A stretch of 64,000 bases of DNA, taken from Serratia plymuthica. Lineage in GTDB: Bacteria > Pseudomonadota > Gammaproteobacteria > Enterobacterales > Enterobacteriaceae. The notes beneath the pieces were generated by a model. The model saw nothing but the letters and a program-made list of their open reading frames with translations, was not told the DNA's origin and did not search any database. Within the stretch, counting starts at the first letter, position 1. Each line of letters starts with the position of its first letter. This document shows, in pieces, positions 43,460 to 53,109 of this stretch. A program made the position numbers and the translations under genes. The stretch is from NCBI RefSeq assembly GCF_018336935.1, contig NZ_CP068771.1, positions 248,001 to 312,000 of the forward strand, in the 5' to 3' direction.

Positions 43460-46168
43460 ATGAAACTTAAAAATATCCCCCGTCAGCTGCTGGGTATGCT
43501 CAGCCGCAATTTGCCGCGCCGCCTGATTCGGCGCGATCCCCTGCTGGACGGTGTCAGCGGCGCGGCGCATGAACTGCCCGCCGGCCTGGCCCAGCAGCGG
43601 CTGGAATGCGCCGCCGCCGATGCGACCCAGCTTTACGAGCGTTTCCACAGCCACCCGGAAGGCATTACCGTCCATGAGGCGGAACAACTGCGCCAGCGCT
43701 TTGGCGCCAACGTGATTGAGAACCAGCAGGCGGAGTCCTGGTGGCGCCATTTGTGGCACTGCTATCGCAACCCGTTCAATCTGCTGCTGACGGTGCTGGG
43801 GCTTATCTCCTACGCCACTGAAGACCTGACCGGCGCGCTGGTGATCGGCCTGATGGTGCTGATCTCCACGCTGCTGCATTTCATTCAGGAAGCGCGTTCC
43901 AACAAGGCGGCGGATGCGCTGAAAGCGATGGTCAGCAATACCGCCACGGTCATTCGCAGCGACGCCTTGACCGGCAAAAGCGAACACCTTGAATTGCCGA
44001 TTGCCCAGTTGGTGCCGGGCGATGTCATCAAGCTGGCGGCGGGGGACATGATCCCGGCGGATCTGCGCGTGCTGTCGGCCAAGGATCTGTTTATCAGCCA
44101 GGCGGCGCTGACCGGCGAATCTCTGCCGGTGGAAAAGATCGCCGAACCGCACGGGGTGGCGGAGGATCCGCTGGAGTGCCGGAACCTGTGCTTTATGGGC
44201 ACCAACGTGGTGAGCGGCACCGCGCTGGCGATGGTGATCGGCACCGGCGGCGACACCTACTTCGGCCAGTTGGCGCAGCGCGTCACCAGCCAGGATGAAC
44301 AACCGAACGCCTTCCAGAGCGGCATCAGCAAGGTCAGTTGGCTGCTGATCCGCTTTATGCTGGTGATGACGCCGATCGTGCTGCTGATCAACGGCTATAC
44401 CAAGGGCGACTGGTGGGAAGCGGCGCTGTTCGCGCTGTCGGTGGCGGTGGGGCTGACACCGGAAATGCTGCCGATGATCGTGACCACCACCCTGGCCAGA
44501 GGGGCGGTGAAGCTGTCGCAACAGAAGGTGATCGTCAAACGCCTGGACGCGATCCAGAACTTTGGCGCCATGGACATTCTGTGCACCGACAAAACCGGCA
44601 CCCTGACCCAGGATAAAATCGTACTGGAACGCCACACCGACGTGTTCGGTGTCAACAGCGACCGGGTGCTGCGTTACGCCTGGCTGAACAGCTTCTACCA
44701 GACCGGGCTGAAAAACCTGCTCGATGTGGCGGTGCTGAGCTGCGCGGAGCAGAACCAGCAGCCGGATGCGCTGCAGCATTACCGCAAGGTGGATGAGATC
44801 CCGTTTGATTTTGAACGCCGCCGCATGTCGGTGGTGGTCGCCAAAGACGCGCAATATCACGAGCTGATCTGCAAGGGCGCGCTGGAGGAAATGCTGGCGA
44901 TTTGCAGCCACGTGCGTCAGGAAGATGACGTTCACCCGCTCAGCGATGCGCTGCTGGCGCGCATTCGGCGCATTACCGACGATCTCAACCAGCAGGGGCT
45001 GCGGGTGGTGGCGGTGGCCAACAAGATCCTGCCGGCGCAGGCGCATGAATACGGCGTGGCCGACGAATCCGATCTGATCCTCGAAGGCTACGTGGCCTTC
45101 CTCGATCCGCCAAAGGAGAGCACCGCACCGGCGCTGGCGGCACTGAAGAAAAACGGCGTGACGGTGAAGATCCTCACCGGCGATAACGAGCTGGTGGCGG
45201 GCAAGGTCTGCAAAGACGTCGGGCTGGCGGCAGATCACGTGCTGTGCGGCAGTGAAATCGAACGGATGACGGACGAACAACTGGCGCAGGCGGCCGCGCG
45301 CACCACGGTGTTCGCCAAACTGACGCCGATGCACAAGGAGCGCATCGTCAAGCTGTTGCGTCAGCAGGGGCACGTGGTCGGCTTTATGGGCGACGGCATC
45401 AACGACGCTCCGGCGCTGCGTGCGGCGGATATCGGCATTTCCGTCGATTCGGCGGTGGATATCGCCAAGGAGGCGGCGGACATCATCCTGTTGGAAAAAA
45501 GCCTGATGGTGCTGGAGGAGGGGGTGATCGAGGGGCGCCGCACCTTTGCCAACATGCTGAAGTACATCAAGATGACCGCCAGCTCCAACTTCGGCAACGT
45601 GTTCAGCGTGCTGATCGCCAGCGCTTTCCTGCCGTTCCTGCCGATGCTGCCGCTGCATCTGCTGATCCAGAACCTGATGTACGACATTTCTCAGATCGCC
45701 ATTCCGTTCGACAACGTCGACGACGATCAAATTACCCAACCGCAGCGCTGGAACTCCAGCGATCTGGGGCGGTTTATGGTGTTCTTTGGGCCGATAAGCT
45801 CGATCTTTGACGTGCTGACCTTCTGCCTGATGTGGTGGGTATTCAAGGCCAATACGCCGGAAATGCAGACGCTGTTCCAGTCCGGCTGGTTCGTGGAAGG
45901 GCTGCTGTCGCAAACGCTGATTGTGCATATGATCCGCACGCGCAAAATTCCGTTTATCCAGAGCCGCCCTTCATGGCCGCTGTGCATCATGACGTTGGCG
46001 GTGATCGCCACCGGTATCGGCCTGACCTTCTCGCCGTTGGCAGGCTTCCTGCAACTGCAGGCGCTGCCGCTCGGTTATTTCCCGTGGCTGGTGCTGATCC
46101 TGGCCGGTTATATGGTGCTGACCCAGTGCGTGAAAGGCTGGTTCGTGCGCCGCTACGGCTGGCAGTAA
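43460..46168 (+). CDS. mgtA: Magnesium-transporting P-type ATPase MgtA
   Basis: A 902-residue P3B-type ATPase that imports Mg2+ across the inner membrane. Actuator TGES is at 218-221, phosphorylation Asp377 in DKTGT, and the hinge GDGINDAPALRAADIGISVD is present; ten membrane helices are expected. The ATG at 43460 (MKLKNIPRQLLGML) matches the family, while the open frame from 43271 is leader. Regulated by the PhoP box and leader described upstream. Confidence 0.97.
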   Translation: MKLKNIPRQLLGMLSRNLPRRLIRRDPLLDGVSGAAHELPAGLAQQRLECAAADATQLYERFHSHPEGITVHEAEQLRQRFGANVIENQQAESWWRHLWHCYRNPFNLLLTVLGLISYATEDLTGALVIGLMVLISTLLHFIQEARSNKAADALKAMVSNTATVIRSDALTGKSEHLELPIAQLVPGDVIKLAAGDMIPADLRVLSAKDLFISQAALTGESLPVEKIAEPHGVAEDPLECRNLCFMGTNVVSGTALAMVIGTGGDTYFGQLAQRVTSQDEQPNAFQSGISKVSWLLIRFMLVMTPIVLLINGYTKGDWWEAALFALSVAVGLTPEMLPMIVTTTLARGAVKLSQQKVIVKRLDAIQNFGAMDILCTDKTGTLTQDKIVLERHTDVFGVNSDRVLRYAWLNSFYQTGLKNLLDVAVLSCAEQNQQPDALQHYRKVDEIPFDFERRRMSVVVAKDAQYHELICKGALEEMLAICSHVRQEDDVHPLSDALLARIRRITDDLNQQGLRVVAVANKILPAQAHEYGVADESDLILEGYVAFLDPPKESTAPALAALKKNGVTVKILTGDNELVAGKVCKDVGLAADHVLCGSEIERMTDEQLAQAAARTTVFAKLTPMHKERIVKLLRQQGHVVGFMGDGINDAPALRAADIGISVDSAVDIAKEAADIILLEKSLMVLEEGVIEGRRTFANMLKYIKMTASSNFGNVFSVLIASAFLPFLPMLPLHLLIQNLMYDISQIAIPFDNVDDDQITQPQRWNSSDLGRFMVFFGPISSIFDVLTFCLMWWVFKANTPEMQTLFQSGWFVEGLLSQTLIVHMIRTRKIPFIQSRPSWPLCIMTLAVIATGIGLTFSPLAGFLQLQALPLGYFPWLVLILAGYMVLTQCVKGWFVRRYGWQ

Positions 46169-46176
46169 TCTCCCAA

Positions 46177-46202
46177 GCCCTCTCTGCACGGCGGGAGAGG
46201 GC
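46177..46202 (+). terminator. Hairpin after mgtA
   Basis: Stem GCCCTCTC (46177-46184) / GAGAGGGC (46195-46202) immediately after the mgtA stop. No T run follows, so termination is uncertain. Confidence 0.4.
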
Positions 46203-46283
46203 ATCTGTGATCCACCCCGGCTTTTCATCTTTGCGGTTGGACATCTGAACCATGCTCAGTCTTTATTGATAGCTTCGCTGTTT

Positions 46284-46374
46284 TCCCCTTCATTTTTCAA
46301 ACTACCGCGTTGTTGGCTGCACGTCCTTACCCCAGCGCTTTGCCGCCTGGCGGTAATTTGAAATTCATTGGGGA
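46284..46374. repeat. Internally deleted ERIC element
   Basis: About 91 bp with both ERIC ends recognisable (CGTTGTTGGCTGC ... TTGCCGCCTGG ... AATTCATTGGGG), but the central palindrome core (about 32 bp, CAGTCACTT...AAGCTCCTGG) is missing. It lies in the mgtA-hexosaminidase gap. Confidence 0.75.
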
Positions 46375-46406
46375 GCTATTGATTTTTTTCCTTCGAGGAA
46401 TTTCTG

Positions 46407-48800
46407 ATGCATAGACCGCTCCGTTATACGCTACTGGCTTCATCGTTATTGCTTTCCCTCGGCGCCTTGGCGCAACCGGCCGGCTCGCTGCCGCTGATGC
46501 CCTGGCCGCAGCAGGTCGAACTGACGCAGCCGGCGGGCAGGCTGGTGCTGGATCACCGCCTGACGCTTAACGTGCAGGGCGACGATCTGGCAGAGGCTGC
46601 GCTGCGCTGGCGGCAACGCATCGAACTGCAGACCGGCTGGACGCTGGCGCCGCAAACCGCAAAAGCCGAGGGTGCGGCGATTCAGGTGAATATCAAAGAC
46701 AAAGTGGCCGCTCAGCCGCTGCCCGGCAGCGATGAAAGCTACAAGCTGGCGGTGACGCCGCAAGGCGCCACGCTGACCGCCAATACTCGCTTCGGTGCGC
46801 TGCGCGGCATGGAAACCCTGCTGCAACTGGTGCAGACCGACGGCCAAAACACCTTCTTGCCGCTGGTGACGATTACCGACGTGCCGCGTTTCCCGTGGCG
46901 CGGTGTGCTGCTGGATTCGGCGCGCCATTTCTTGCCGCTGCCTGACATCCTGCGCCAGCTCGACGGCATGGCGGCGGCCAAACTCAATGTCTTCCATTGG
47001 CATCTGACCGACGACCAAGGCTGGCGCTTTGCCTCTGAGCGCTACCCCAAATTGCAACAACTGGCCAGCGACGGCCAGTTCTATAGCCGCGAACAGATGC
47101 AGCAGGTGGTGGCCTACGCCACGGCGCGCGGCATCCGGGTGGTGCCGGAAATCGATCTGCCGGGCCATGCCTCCAGTATCGCCGTGGCTTACCCGGAATT
47201 AATGAGCGCGCCGGGGCCGTATCCGATGGCGCGCGAGTGGGGCGTGCACAAGCCGACGCTCGATCCGACCCGCGACGAGGTTTATCAGTTCGTTGACGCG
47301 ATCATCGGCGAATTGGCCGCGATTTTCCCCGATCCCTATCTGCATATCGGCGGTGATGAAGTCGACGCCAGCCAGTGGAAGGCATCGGCCTCCATTCAGG
47401 CGTTTATGCAAAAAAATCAGCTGGCGGATACCCATGCGCTGCAAGCCTATTTCAACCAGAAGCTGGAAAAAATCCTCGAACAGCACCAGCGGCGCATGGT
47501 CGGCTGGGATGAGATTTATCATCCGTCGTTGCCGCGCACCATCGTCATCCAGTCCTGGCAGGGGCCGGATTCGCTTGGCGCCAGTGCGCAGGACGGCTAC
47601 CAGGGCATTTTGTCCACCGGTTTCTACCTCGACCAACCGCAGAGCACCGCCTATCACTACCGCAACGAAATTTTACCCCAGCCGCTGGGGGTAGATACCG
47701 AGGTACAGCCCGCTGAGCAGGCGCAGAGTTGGCAGTTCAGCATGCCGCGCCTGAAGGGCAGCGCAGTAGCAGGCAGTTTTACGTTGATCGAAGGCAAGCA
47801 GGGCTGGCGTGGTTTTATCGACTTCAACGGCAAATCCCGCCGTGCGTTGCACGATATCGTCTGGCTTTCGCCGCAGCAGGTGACCTTCCGCCTCGACAGC
47901 TGGATGGGCGAGACGCGCCCGGTATTCAGGCTGCAACAGGGCCAACTGAGCGGCTATACGCTGATCGGCAACGTGCGCTACCCAACCAGCGGCAGCAGGC
48001 TGGCGGCGATCCCGGCGGGCAAAATGCCGGTGGTGCCGGAGGCGAAGCAGCAGGCCAATATTCTCGGCGGCGAGGCGGCGCTGTGGGCGGAAAACGTCCG
48101 TGCGCCGATCCTGGATCTCAAATTGTGGCCGCGGACCTTTGCGGTGGCGGAGCGGCTGTGGTCGGCGCAGGACGTGACCGATGAAAACAACATGTACCAA
48201 CGGTTGGCGGCGGTGGATGCCTGGTCAGTGGTGTCGGTGGGTTTGCAGCAGCATGCCGAAACCGCCCGCGAATTCACCCGGCTGGCGAACAGCGTGGAGA
48301 TCTTGCCGCTGCAAATTCTGGCCGAGGCGGTGGAGCCGGGGCAGTACTACACCCGCCAACACCTGAAATTCAAGGCCGGCAACTACCATCAGTTCGAAGC
48401 TTTGAACCGTTTTGCCGACGCGCTGCCGCCGGAAAGCAACGCGGTGCGCAACATGCAGAGACAGGTTGAGGCGCTGCTGAAGGACAAAAACGATCGCGCA
48501 GCGGCGCAGGCGATCCGCGAGCGTTTGCAGCGCTGGCAATTGAACACCGCCGCGGTGAAAACGACTATCGCCGGTAACCGGGTATTGCAGGATTTGGCAC
48601 CGGTGGCGCAGGACGTCGGTACGCTGTCTACGCTGGGGTTGATGCTGTTGGAGCGCTATCAGCAGGGTAAGCCGTTGAGTAAAACCGAAGCCGGGCAGAT
48701 ACAACAGCAATTGGATGCCGCAGCGCAGGTGCGTGACGAAGTGGTGATTGCGGCGGTCTACCCGCTGGAAACGCTATTGCATGCCAGCGCTGTCGAGTGA
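46407..48800 (+). CDS. Beta-N-acetylhexosaminidase, GH20, with inserted domain
   Basis: A 797-residue periplasmic or exported enzyme removing terminal N-acetylhexosamines, e.g. from chitobiose. It has a signal peptide (1-22, cleavage near ALAQPA), a GH20b N-terminal domain (about 25-160) and a catalytic barrel from 160 with RHFLPLPDILRQLDGMAAAKLNVFHWHLTDDQGWR and catalytic Asp317-Glu318 (HIGGDEVD). Between HYRNE (about 421) and NILGGEAALWAEN (551-563), about 125 extra residues interrupt the barrel. A helical C-terminal domain (about 600-797) ends the protein. Chitin use is typical of Serratia. Confidence 0.9.
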   Translation: MHRPLRYTLLASSLLLSLGALAQPAGSLPLMPWPQQVELTQPAGRLVLDHRLTLNVQGDDLAEAALRWRQRIELQTGWTLAPQTAKAEGAAIQVNIKDKVAAQPLPGSDESYKLAVTPQGATLTANTRFGALRGMETLLQLVQTDGQNTFLPLVTITDVPRFPWRGVLLDSARHFLPLPDILRQLDGMAAAKLNVFHWHLTDDQGWRFASERYPKLQQLASDGQFYSREQMQQVVAYATARGIRVVPEIDLPGHASSIAVAYPELMSAPGPYPMAREWGVHKPTLDPTRDEVYQFVDAIIGELAAIFPDPYLHIGGDEVDASQWKASASIQAFMQKNQLADTHALQAYFNQKLEKILEQHQRRMVGWDEIYHPSLPRTIVIQSWQGPDSLGASAQDGYQGILSTGFYLDQPQSTAYHYRNEILPQPLGVDTEVQPAEQAQSWQFSMPRLKGSAVAGSFTLIEGKQGWRGFIDFNGKSRRALHDIVWLSPQQVTFRLDSWMGETRPVFRLQQGQLSGYTLIGNVRYPTSGSRLAAIPAGKMPVVPEAKQQANILGGEAALWAENVRAPILDLKLWPRTFAVAERLWSAQDVTDENNMYQRLAAVDAWSVVSVGLQQHAETAREFTRLANSVEILPLQILAEAVEPGQYYTRQHLKFKAGNYHQFEALNRFADALPPESNAVRNMQRQVEALLKDKNDRAAAQAIRERLQRWQLNTAAVKTTIAGNRVLQDLAPVAQDVGTLSTLGLMLLERYQQGKPLSKTEAGQIQQQLDAAAQVRDEVVIAAVYPLETLLHASAVE

Positions 48801-48819
48801 GGTAAGTCAGCGGGCATAG

Positions 48820-48839
48820 GGGCTCAGCGTGCTGAGCCC
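48820..48839. terminator. Hairpin between hexosaminidase and Anbu operon
   Basis: Perfect nine-base palindromic stem GGGCTCAGC (48820-48828) / GCTGAGCCC (48831-48839), between convergent stop codons. A shared terminator is likely though the T run is poor. Confidence 0.45.
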
Positions 48840-48847
48840 TCAACAAC

Positions 48848-49576
48848 TTACAGCTGCAACGGCGGCAGCTGTTTGAAAATGCTGACCAGCCCTTCGCCCC
48901 AGCCTTTGCGAATGGCGCTGAAGTGCGGGTGATCTTCGGTAATGCGGTACTGCTGTTGGCTGCTGAAACTGTCGCGCGGGTAGATCATCACGTCGAGCGG
49001 CAGGCCGACCGACAGGTTGCTGCGCAGCGTGGAGTCGAGCGAAATCAGCGCGCACTGCATTGCCTGCTCCAGCGGGGTATCGTAATTCAGCACCCGATCG
49101 ATAATCGGTTTGCCGTATTTGCTTTCGCCAATCTGGAAATAGGGCGTATCCCGGGTGGCTTCGATAAAGTTGCCCTGCGGGTAGATATGGAACAGCCGCA
49201 TCTCTTCGCCGTCAATCTGGCCGCCGAGCAGCAAGCTGCAACTGAAATCGGTGGTGCTGCCGCTCTGCTGGGCTTCGCTGTCGCGCTGGATCACTTCGCG
49301 CACCGTTTCGCCCACCAGCGTGGCGGCTTCATACAGGTTGGGCACGTTGAGCAGGTTGGGGCGATCGGCATCCTTGCTGCGGCGCAGCAGCAGGCTGATG
49401 ATGCTCTGGGTGGTCGCCAGGTTACCGGCGCTTTGCAGCACCAGCGTGCGCTCACCGTCCTGCTGGAACACGTGCAGCTTGCGGAAGGTGGAGATATGGT
49501 CCACCCCGGCATTGGTGCGGGAGTCGGAAGCAAACACCAGCCCGGATGACAAGCGCATGGCCACACAATAGGTCAT
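48848..49576 (-). CDS. Proteasome-type peptidase Anbu
   Basis: A 242-residue Ntn-hydrolase-fold protein of the Anbu family (ancestral beta-subunit; HslV and 20S proteasome relative). The start MTYCVAMRLSSGLVFASDSRTNAGVD exposes Thr2 after Met removal, the expected nucleophile, with Asp18 conserved; longer in-frame starts would hide it. Anbu assembles as a lock-washer helix in solved structures; its activity is unclear. It is the last gene of a four-gene operon with transglutaminase, alpha-E and ATP-grasp genes, the standard Anbu context. Confidence 0.93.
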   Translation of the reverse strand: MTYCVAMRLSSGLVFASDSRTNAGVDHISTFRKLHVFQQDGERTLVLQSAGNLATTQSIISLLLRRSKDADRPNLLNVPNLYEAATLVGETVREVIQRDSEAQQSGSTTDFSCSLLLGGQIDGEEMRLFHIYPQGNFIEATRDTPYFQIGESKYGKPIIDRVLNYDTPLEQAMQCALISLDSTLRSNLSVGLPLDVMIYPRDSFSSQQQYRITEDHPHFSAIRKGWGEGLVSIFKQLPPLQL

Positions 49577-49672
49577 ACCAAAATCCTTCAAACGCGAAAT
49601 AACACCGTGCCCGATGACGGCACGCCGGAAAAACCCAGCGTGCCGCAAACCGCGGCGTTCGGCAAGGGGATG

Positions 49673-50479
49673 TTATTGCCCCTGCGCCTGGCCGGCCGGC
49701 ATCATCTGCACCGCCGCCACGGCCTGCATATCCTCGCTGCCGCCGCCGAGCCTGATGCCGCGCACCGGGCAGGCATCCAGGTAATCGATCCCCACCGCCA
49801 GCTTAAGGTGCTGATTCGGCAGGCGGGTGTTGTTGGTGACGTCGAAGCTGTGCCAGCGCTCGTCCACCCAGGCCTCTGCCCAGGCGTGGGTGGCGACGTG
49901 GGTGGAATCTTCGCTGTAAAGGTAGCCGCTGACGTAGCGCGCCGGAATGTTCAGGCTGCGGCAGCAGGCCAGAAAGACATGGGTATGATCCTGGCAGACG
50001 CCGTTGCCGGAAGCGAACGCCTGGGCGGCGCTGTCGGTCACCTCGGTGGCGCCCGGCGTGTACGGCATTTTCAGCAACAGATCGCCCATCAGTTTTTCCA
50101 GCCCGGCAAGCAGCGTTTCCGGTTGGTAATAGCGCAGCGCGAAGGCCTGGATGGCGCTGTCGGGCTGGGTCAGCGGGCTGCTTCGCAGGAACACCAGCGG
50201 CGAGAGATGCCCCATCGCCGGGTCTTCTACGCCGTCTTCAATCTCCACCACGCCGTGGGCCTGAATGGTGATCGCCTGATGCGGGTGATCCAGCGTCAGC
50301 ACGTGCAGCACATTGCCGAAGGCGTCGGTGGTGCACACCGCGTCTTCCGGCAGCGTTAACTGCCAGGAGATGATGCGCTGGTGCTGCGAATCCTGCGGCG
50401 TCAAACGCAGATACTGAGTGCTGCGCTTCACCTGCTGGGCGTAGGTGTAATGGGTATTGTGCTCAATATTCAGTTTCAT
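49673..50479 (-). CDS. Transglutaminase-like protein of the Anbu operon
   Basis: A 268-residue bacterial transglutaminase-like cysteine protein. An N-terminal immunoglobulin-like domain (about 1-100) precedes a core with the triad Cys162 (GVCQDHTH), His198 (ATHAWAEAW) and Asp213 (HSFDVTN). It may hydrolyse or form amide bonds on the product of the ATP-grasp partner; that is inference. Start overlaps the alpha-E gene stop by four bases. Confidence 0.92.
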   Translation of the reverse strand: MKLNIEHNTHYTYAQQVKRSTQYLRLTPQDSQHQRIISWQLTLPEDAVCTTDAFGNVLHVLTLDHPHQAITIQAHGVVEIEDGVEDPAMGHLSPLVFLRSSPLTQPDSAIQAFALRYYQPETLLAGLEKLMGDLLLKMPYTPGATEVTDSAAQAFASGNGVCQDHTHVFLACCRSLNIPARYVSGYLYSEDSTHVATHAWAEAWVDERWHSFDVTNNTRLPNQHLKLAVGIDYLDACPVRGIRLGGGSEDMQAVAAVQMMPAGQAQGQ

Positions 50480-51405
50480 TGCGCCTCCAGATAAGTGTGA
50501 TGGATGCTTTCCGCGATGCCGTTGATCTGCTCGAGGAATAAGCCCAGCCAGTCGCTCAGCCCCACCTTGTTCAGATCCTTCATGCTGCTGAAACGCAGCG
50601 CGGCGTGCAGCGTGTGCGCCAGCCGGCGCGGCTCATTGGCGCTGTTGCCGCCAATCTGCTCCAACTGTTGCACCATGTCGCCGACGCAGGCCAGCAGGGA
50701 GCGCGGGATTTCATTACGCAGGATCATCAGTTCGGCAATGGTCTCCCGGCTGAGCTGCTGCTTGTAGATGCTGTGATAGGCTTCGCGCGCGCTGACCGCC
50801 CGCAGCAAGGTGTCCATACGGTAATACTCGCGCACCGGATCGCTGTCGTTATCCAGCAACTCGTTTTTCACTCCGAGCAGGCGTGCGGTGCCGTCTGCCC
50901 GCTCCAGCAGGGTGCCGAGGCGGATAAAGCACATCGCGTCGCTGCGCAGCAGGGTGCCGAACATCGCGCCGCGGAACAGGTGCGATCGCTCCTTGACCCA
51001 GTCGAAGAAGCCGTCGGCGCCCACCGAACCTATGCCCTGTCGGCGGATCAGCTTCATTTCGATCCAGGTGGCGTTAATGCATTCCCAGACCTCGGAAGAC
51101 AGACTGCCGCGCACCGCATGGGCGTTGTTCCAGCCCATTTGCAGGCAACTGTAGATGCTGCTGTGGTTACGGCTGTCGAGCGCAAAAAAGCTCACCAGAT
51201 TGGCCATCGTCAGGTCGGGATAGGCGGCGGCGTACAGTTGCCCGGTGCCGGTCAGGTTGAGCGGCACCTGCAGATCATGATCCTCGCTGTCGCGGATCGG
51301 CATCATCGACAGTTTGTTGGTCACGTCGAGCACCCGGGCGATGCTTTCTGCCCGCTCCAGATAGCGGGCCATCCAATAGAGTTCACTGGCAGTTCGGCTC
51401 AGCAT
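50476..51405 (-). CDS. Alpha-E domain protein of the Anbu operon
   Basis: A 309-residue, mostly helical DUF403/alpha-E protein. It starts with the signature MLSRTASELYWMARYLERAESIARVLDV, and RLGTLLERADGTARLLGVK recurs mid-protein, suggesting an internal repeat. Function unknown. It overlaps both neighbours (seven bases with ATP-grasp, four with transglutaminase). Confidence 0.92.
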   Translation of the reverse strand: MLSRTASELYWMARYLERAESIARVLDVTNKLSMMPIRDSEDHDLQVPLNLTGTGQLYAAAYPDLTMANLVSFFALDSRNHSSIYSCLQMGWNNAHAVRGSLSSEVWECINATWIEMKLIRRQGIGSVGADGFFDWVKERSHLFRGAMFGTLLRSDAMCFIRLGTLLERADGTARLLGVKNELLDNDSDPVREYYRMDTLLRAVSAREAYHSIYKQQLSRETIAELMILRNEIPRSLLACVGDMVQQLEQIGGNSANEPRRLAHTLHAALRFSSMKDLNKVGLSDWLGLFLEQINGIAESIHHTYLEAQ

Positions 51406-52835
51406 GCGTCATCCTCCAACACCCAGGTATCCTTGGTTCCCCCGCCCTGTGACGAGTTGACCACCAGTGAGCCTTGCGCCAGCGCTACGCGCGTCAGGCC
51501 GCCGGGCACAAGGCGAATTTCCGCGCCGCTCAGGGCGAACGGCCGCAGGTCGATATGACGCGGCGCCAGGCCGTCGTTGACGAAGGTCGGGCAGGTCGAC
51601 AGCGCCAGCGTGTTCTGCGCAATGTAGTTGTGCGGTTTAGCCAGCAGCAGGGTGCGGAAGTGGGCGATTTCGTCCTTGGTCGCCGCCGGCCCGATCAGCA
51701 TGCCGTAACCGCCGGCGCCGTGAACCTCTTTCACCACCATCTGCTCCAGGTTCGCCAGCACGTACGACAGCTCATTCTTGTGGCGGCACTGCCAGGTGGG
51801 CACGTTGTTGAGGATCGGCTCTTCCTGCAGGTAGAAGCGCACCATGTCCGGCACGTACGGGTAGATCGACTTGTCGTCGGCCACGCCGGTCCCTATGGCG
51901 TTCGCCAGCACCACGTTGCCGGCGCGGTAGACGGAAAGCAGCCCCGGCACGCCGAGCATCGAGTCCGGGCGGAACGCCAGCGGATCGAGGAAGGCATCGT
52001 CCACCCGGCGGTAGATCACATCCACCTTGCACGGCCCGGCGGTGGTGCGCATAAACACCGCGCCGTCCTTGACGAACAGATCGGCGCTTTCAACCAGCTC
52101 CACGCCCATCTGCTGCGCCAGGAAGCTGTGTTCGAAATAGGCGCTGTTGAAACGGCCCGGCGTCAGCACCACCACGGTAGGATCGTTGATCGGCGAGCTT
52201 TCGCGCAGGGTTTGCAGCAGGTGCGACGGGTAGCGCTCCACCGGGGCGATGCGCTGCTGGGCGAACAGCTCCGGGTACAGGCGCATCATCATCTTGCGGT
52301 TTTCCAGCATGTAGGACACGCCGGACGGGGTGCGAAGATTATCCTCCAGCACGTAATACTGGCCGTCGCCGTTGCGCACCATATCCACGCCGACGATATG
52401 CGCGTAAATATTGCGGTGCAGATCGACCCCCTGCATGCAGGGCTGATACTGATCGTTAGCCAGCACCTGTTCCGCCGGAATAATCCCGGCTTTCAGAATA
52501 TGTTGTTGATGATAGATATCGTGCAGAAAGGCGTTGAGCGCCTGTACGCGTTGGCGAATGCCACGATCGAGCATCGCCCATTCGCTTGCGGGGATGATGC
52601 GCGGCACGCTGTCGAACGGGATCAGCCGTTCGGCGCCGTCATCCTCGCCGTAAACGTTAAAGGTAATGCCCACCCGGTGGAACAGCAGCGCAGCCTCTTC
52701 TCTTTTGCGTTGAATGGCCTTTTGGTCGGCCTGTTGCAGCCAATGCCAGTAAGCTTCGTAGTGGCCCCGGTGTTTACCCTCAGCCAGAAGCATCTCATCA
52801 AAAAACGGTGAAGCGGACAGGTCGATATTTAGCAT
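51399..52835 (-). CDS. Circularly permuted ATP-grasp protein of the Anbu operon
   Basis: A 478-residue type 2 circularly permuted ATP-grasp protein (DUF404/DUF407). Blocks seen are GVDLHRNIYAHIVGVDMVRNGDGQYYVLEDNLRTPSGVSYMLENR (about 130-175) and a C-terminal VVKEVHGAGGYGMLIGP. The fold suggests ATP-dependent peptide or amide bond formation. The ATG at 52835 (MLNIDLSASPFFDEML) is preferred. First gene of the operon; the 274 bp before it show no recognised regulator site. Confidence 0.92.
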   Translation of the reverse strand: MLNIDLSASPFFDEMLLAEGKHRGHYEAYWHWLQQADQKAIQRKREEAALLFHRVGITFNVYGEDDGAERLIPFDSVPRIIPASEWAMLDRGIRQRVQALNAFLHDIYHQQHILKAGIIPAEQVLANDQYQPCMQGVDLHRNIYAHIVGVDMVRNGDGQYYVLEDNLRTPSGVSYMLENRKMMMRLYPELFAQQRIAPVERYPSHLLQTLRESSPINDPTVVVLTPGRFNSAYFEHSFLAQQMGVELVESADLFVKDGAVFMRTTAGPCKVDVIYRRVDDAFLDPLAFRPDSMLGVPGLLSVYRAGNVVLANAIGTGVADDKSIYPYVPDMVRFYLQEEPILNNVPTWQCRHKNELSYVLANLEQMVVKEVHGAGGYGMLIGPAATKDEIAHFRTLLLAKPHNYIAQNTLALSTCPTFVNDGLAPRHIDLRPFALSGAEIRLVPGGLTRVALAQGSLVVNSSQGGGTKDTWVLEDDAC

Positions 52836-53109
52836 CGTCACCTCGTTGACATTGCAGGCTGTAACAGGATCGAGCATAAAATGTGCCAAAATGTGAAAGG
52901 GGCGAAAAACGGCGTAAAAAGCAGGAAAAAGGCAGGGGAAAGCGCGATTTGGGTGCAGGCGCGGCGAGCGTTGCCTTAAAATGGGGCGAAAATGTAGTGC
53001 ATTGGGGTAGCGATGATCCTTGATAGCGCACCCTAACGGATCGTTGCTTCAGATGGGACAAATAAAAACGGCCAGCCGATGGCTGACCGTTGGGCGCGGG
53101 GTCGTGGAA

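Noticed and set aside
43343..45928. 861-codon open frame antisense to mgtA
   Set aside because: It mirrors the GC-rich mgtA codons, has low-complexity His/Gln/Arg content, no motif and no ribosome site. mgtA is certain on the other strand.
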